Shown one piece after another: positions 63,065 to 64,000 of a stretch of 64,000 nt of DNA (within the stretch, counting starts at the first letter, position 1; every line of letters begins with the position of its first letter). The notes below the pieces were generated by a model, which was given only the letters and a program-made list of their open reading frames with translations, did not search any database and had not been told where the DNA came from. Position numbers and translations under genes: made by a program. This DNA is from Pseudomonadota bacterium. Its GTDB lineage: Bacteria; Pseudomonadota; Alphaproteobacteria; Acetobacterales; Acetobacteraceae. The stretch lies in NCBI GenBank assembly GCA_021845595.1, contig JAJZVV010000003.1:62001-126000 (forward strand). The letters are read 5' to 3'.

Positions 63065-64000
63065 ATGCAGGTCACCGAGACGCTTTCCGACGGGCTTCGT
63101 CGCGGCTTTTCCGTGGTGATTCCCGCCGCCGATCTCGCCGGCCGGCATAGCGCTCGCCTGGCCGAGCTCGGCCGCACCCTCCGCCTGCCCGGGTTCCGGC
63201 CCGGCAAAGTGCCGCCGACGCTGGTGCGCCAGCGCTTCGGCGCCTCGGTCGGGTCCGAGGTGCTGCAGGAACGGCTGAACGAGGCCGCCCAGCAGGTGAT
63301 CAGCGACCGCGGGCTGCGGCCGGCGATGCAGCCCAAGCTGGACCTGCAGGGCGAGGCGCCGAAGCTCGCCACCGGCGGGGCCGCCGAGGATGTCGCCTTC
63401 ACGCTCGAGTTCGAGGTGCTGCCCGAGGTTACGCCGCCCGACTTCGCCGCCATCGCCCTGCCGAAACTCAAGGCCGAGGTGAGCGACGACGCGGTGGAGA
63501 CGGCGTTGGCCGAGATCGCCCGCCGCCAGCGCCAGCTCGTGGCCCCGGCCGAGCCGCGGCCCTCGCGGGTCGGGGATGTGCTGACCATCGATTTCACCGG
63601 CACCGTGGACGGTGCGCCCCTGCCCAACGGCTCCGGCAGCGGCGTCACCGCCGAGGTTGGCGGCGCCGGCTTCATCCCGGGCTTCACCGAGCAGCTCGAG
63701 GGGCTCTCGGTGGGCGAAAGCCGTACCATCGAGGCGACCTTCCCCGAGGATTACGGGGCCCGCGAGGTCGCCGGCAAGACGGCGAGCTTCGCCATCACCG
63801 TCACCGACCTGCGCGAGGCGCAGGTGCCGCCGGTGGACGAGGCGCTGGCCGAGAAGCTGGGGTTCGAGAATCTGGCCGAGGTGCGCGACACCGTGCGCCG
63901 GCAGATCCAGCGTGACTACGACCGCGCCTCGCGCCAGCGCCTGAAGCGGGCGCTGCTGGACGCGCTGGCCGAGCGCGTCGATTTCACCGTGCCGGAGTCG
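63065..64000 (+). CDS. tig: Trigger factor (partial, C-terminus outside window)
   Basis: Trigger factor is the ribosome-bound chaperone and prolyl isomerase. The first 312 residues are present. The N-terminal ribosome-binding domain has the L23-docking signature GFRPGKVP near residue 45. The FKBP-type PPIase domain (about 150-240) reads GDVLTIDFTGTVDGAPL and FIPGFTEQLEGLSVGESRTIEATFPEDYG. The helical substrate-binding C-domain begins after. It follows tRNA-Leu by 30 bases. The clpP/clpX genes usually downstream are outside the window. Confidence 0.96.
   Translation, partial: MQVTETLSDGLRRGFSVVIPAADLAGRHSARLAELGRTLRLPGFRPGKVPPTLVRQRFGASVGSEVLQERLNEAAQQVISDRGLRPAMQPKLDLQGEAPKLATGGAAEDVAFTLEFEVLPEVTPPDFAAIALPKLKAEVSDDAVETALAEIARRQRQLVAPAEPRPSRVGDVLTIDFTGTVDGAPLPNGSGSGVTAEVGGAGFIPGFTEQLEGLSVGESRTIEATFPEDYGAREVAGKTASFAITVTDLREAQVPPVDEALAEKLGFENLAEVRDTVRRQIQRDYDRASRQRLKRALLDALAERVDFTVPES

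Overview
The window is strongly GC-rich, densely coding DNA from an alphaproteobacterium, most likely of the Acetobacteraceae/Rhodospirillales type. This rests on several marker genes: a class I lysyl-tRNA synthetase, the hopanoid transporter HpnN, a phasin, the N-end-rule leucyltransferase Bpt, a QueE of the CX14CX2C type, and the order rplU-rpmA-obgE-proB-proA-nadD-rsfS. This placement is inference from gene content; there is no rRNA in the window. I recognise 57 protein genes (two cut by the window ends) and two tRNAs, and I see no phage, IS element, CRISPR array or rRNA.

Layout. 1-4.2 kb (minus): a truncated SDR, an MprF-like membrane protein with only part of its synthase domain, and lysK. 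4.2-8.0 kb (plus): an Fe-S DinG/XPD-type helicase, a TerB-like protein and PncC. 8.1-10.3 kb: a secreted tannase-family esterase and a DUF1345 membrane protein. 10.3-16.4 kb (plus): acyl-CoA ligase, SLC13/ArsB-type permease, ACAD11-type acyl-CoA dehydrogenase, SDR and ACAD11-type kinase. Together they look like a split 4-hydroxyacyl-CoA catabolic module. 16.4-18.4 kb: gloA, tRNA-Ala, rlmH and an ECHDC3-like hydratase. 18.4-21.4 kb (minus): hpnN and a small secreted protein. 21.5-24.7 kb: a MetE-C-like methyltransferase, a cluster of TCTAGAGC-headed palindromes and a PEP-CTERM protein. 24.8-31.1 kb: the ribosomal protein/Obg/proline/NAD operon, interrupted by two tandem secreted ABM-domain genes.

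31.1-36.3 kb: an FAH-family enzyme, an AT-rich PH-domain gene, RibA with a coding minisatellite, an orphan OmpR-type regulator and a zinc alcohol dehydrogenase. 36.4-39.1 kb: a stand-alone FtsH and Bpt, convergent. 39.1-48.0 kb (minus): a penicillin-acylase-family hydrolase, a lactonase-like metallo-beta-lactamase, and a tripartite heavy-metal-type RND pump. 48.1-53.5 kb: uronate dehydrogenase, amidase with a possible leader peptide, a threonate-dehydrogenase-like enzyme, a DUF4142 lipoprotein, proline iminopeptidase and DUF423. 53.5-58.9 kb: phasin, QueE, GST, an unusual repeat/beta-rich protein, and otsA/otsB. 58.9-64.0 kb: a lipoprotein, then the conserved run YfgM-like-bamB-der, tRNA-Leu and the start of tig.

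Most of the window is housekeeping or ordinary metabolism. The observations most worth following are the split ACAD11-type module, the lysK/truncated-MprF pair, the palindromic repeats that include a stop codon, the two ABM paralogues inside the proline operon, the 398-residue repeat/beta protein and the AT-rich PH-domain gene. No terminator, promoter or domain call was checked by a program; all come from reading the sequence.
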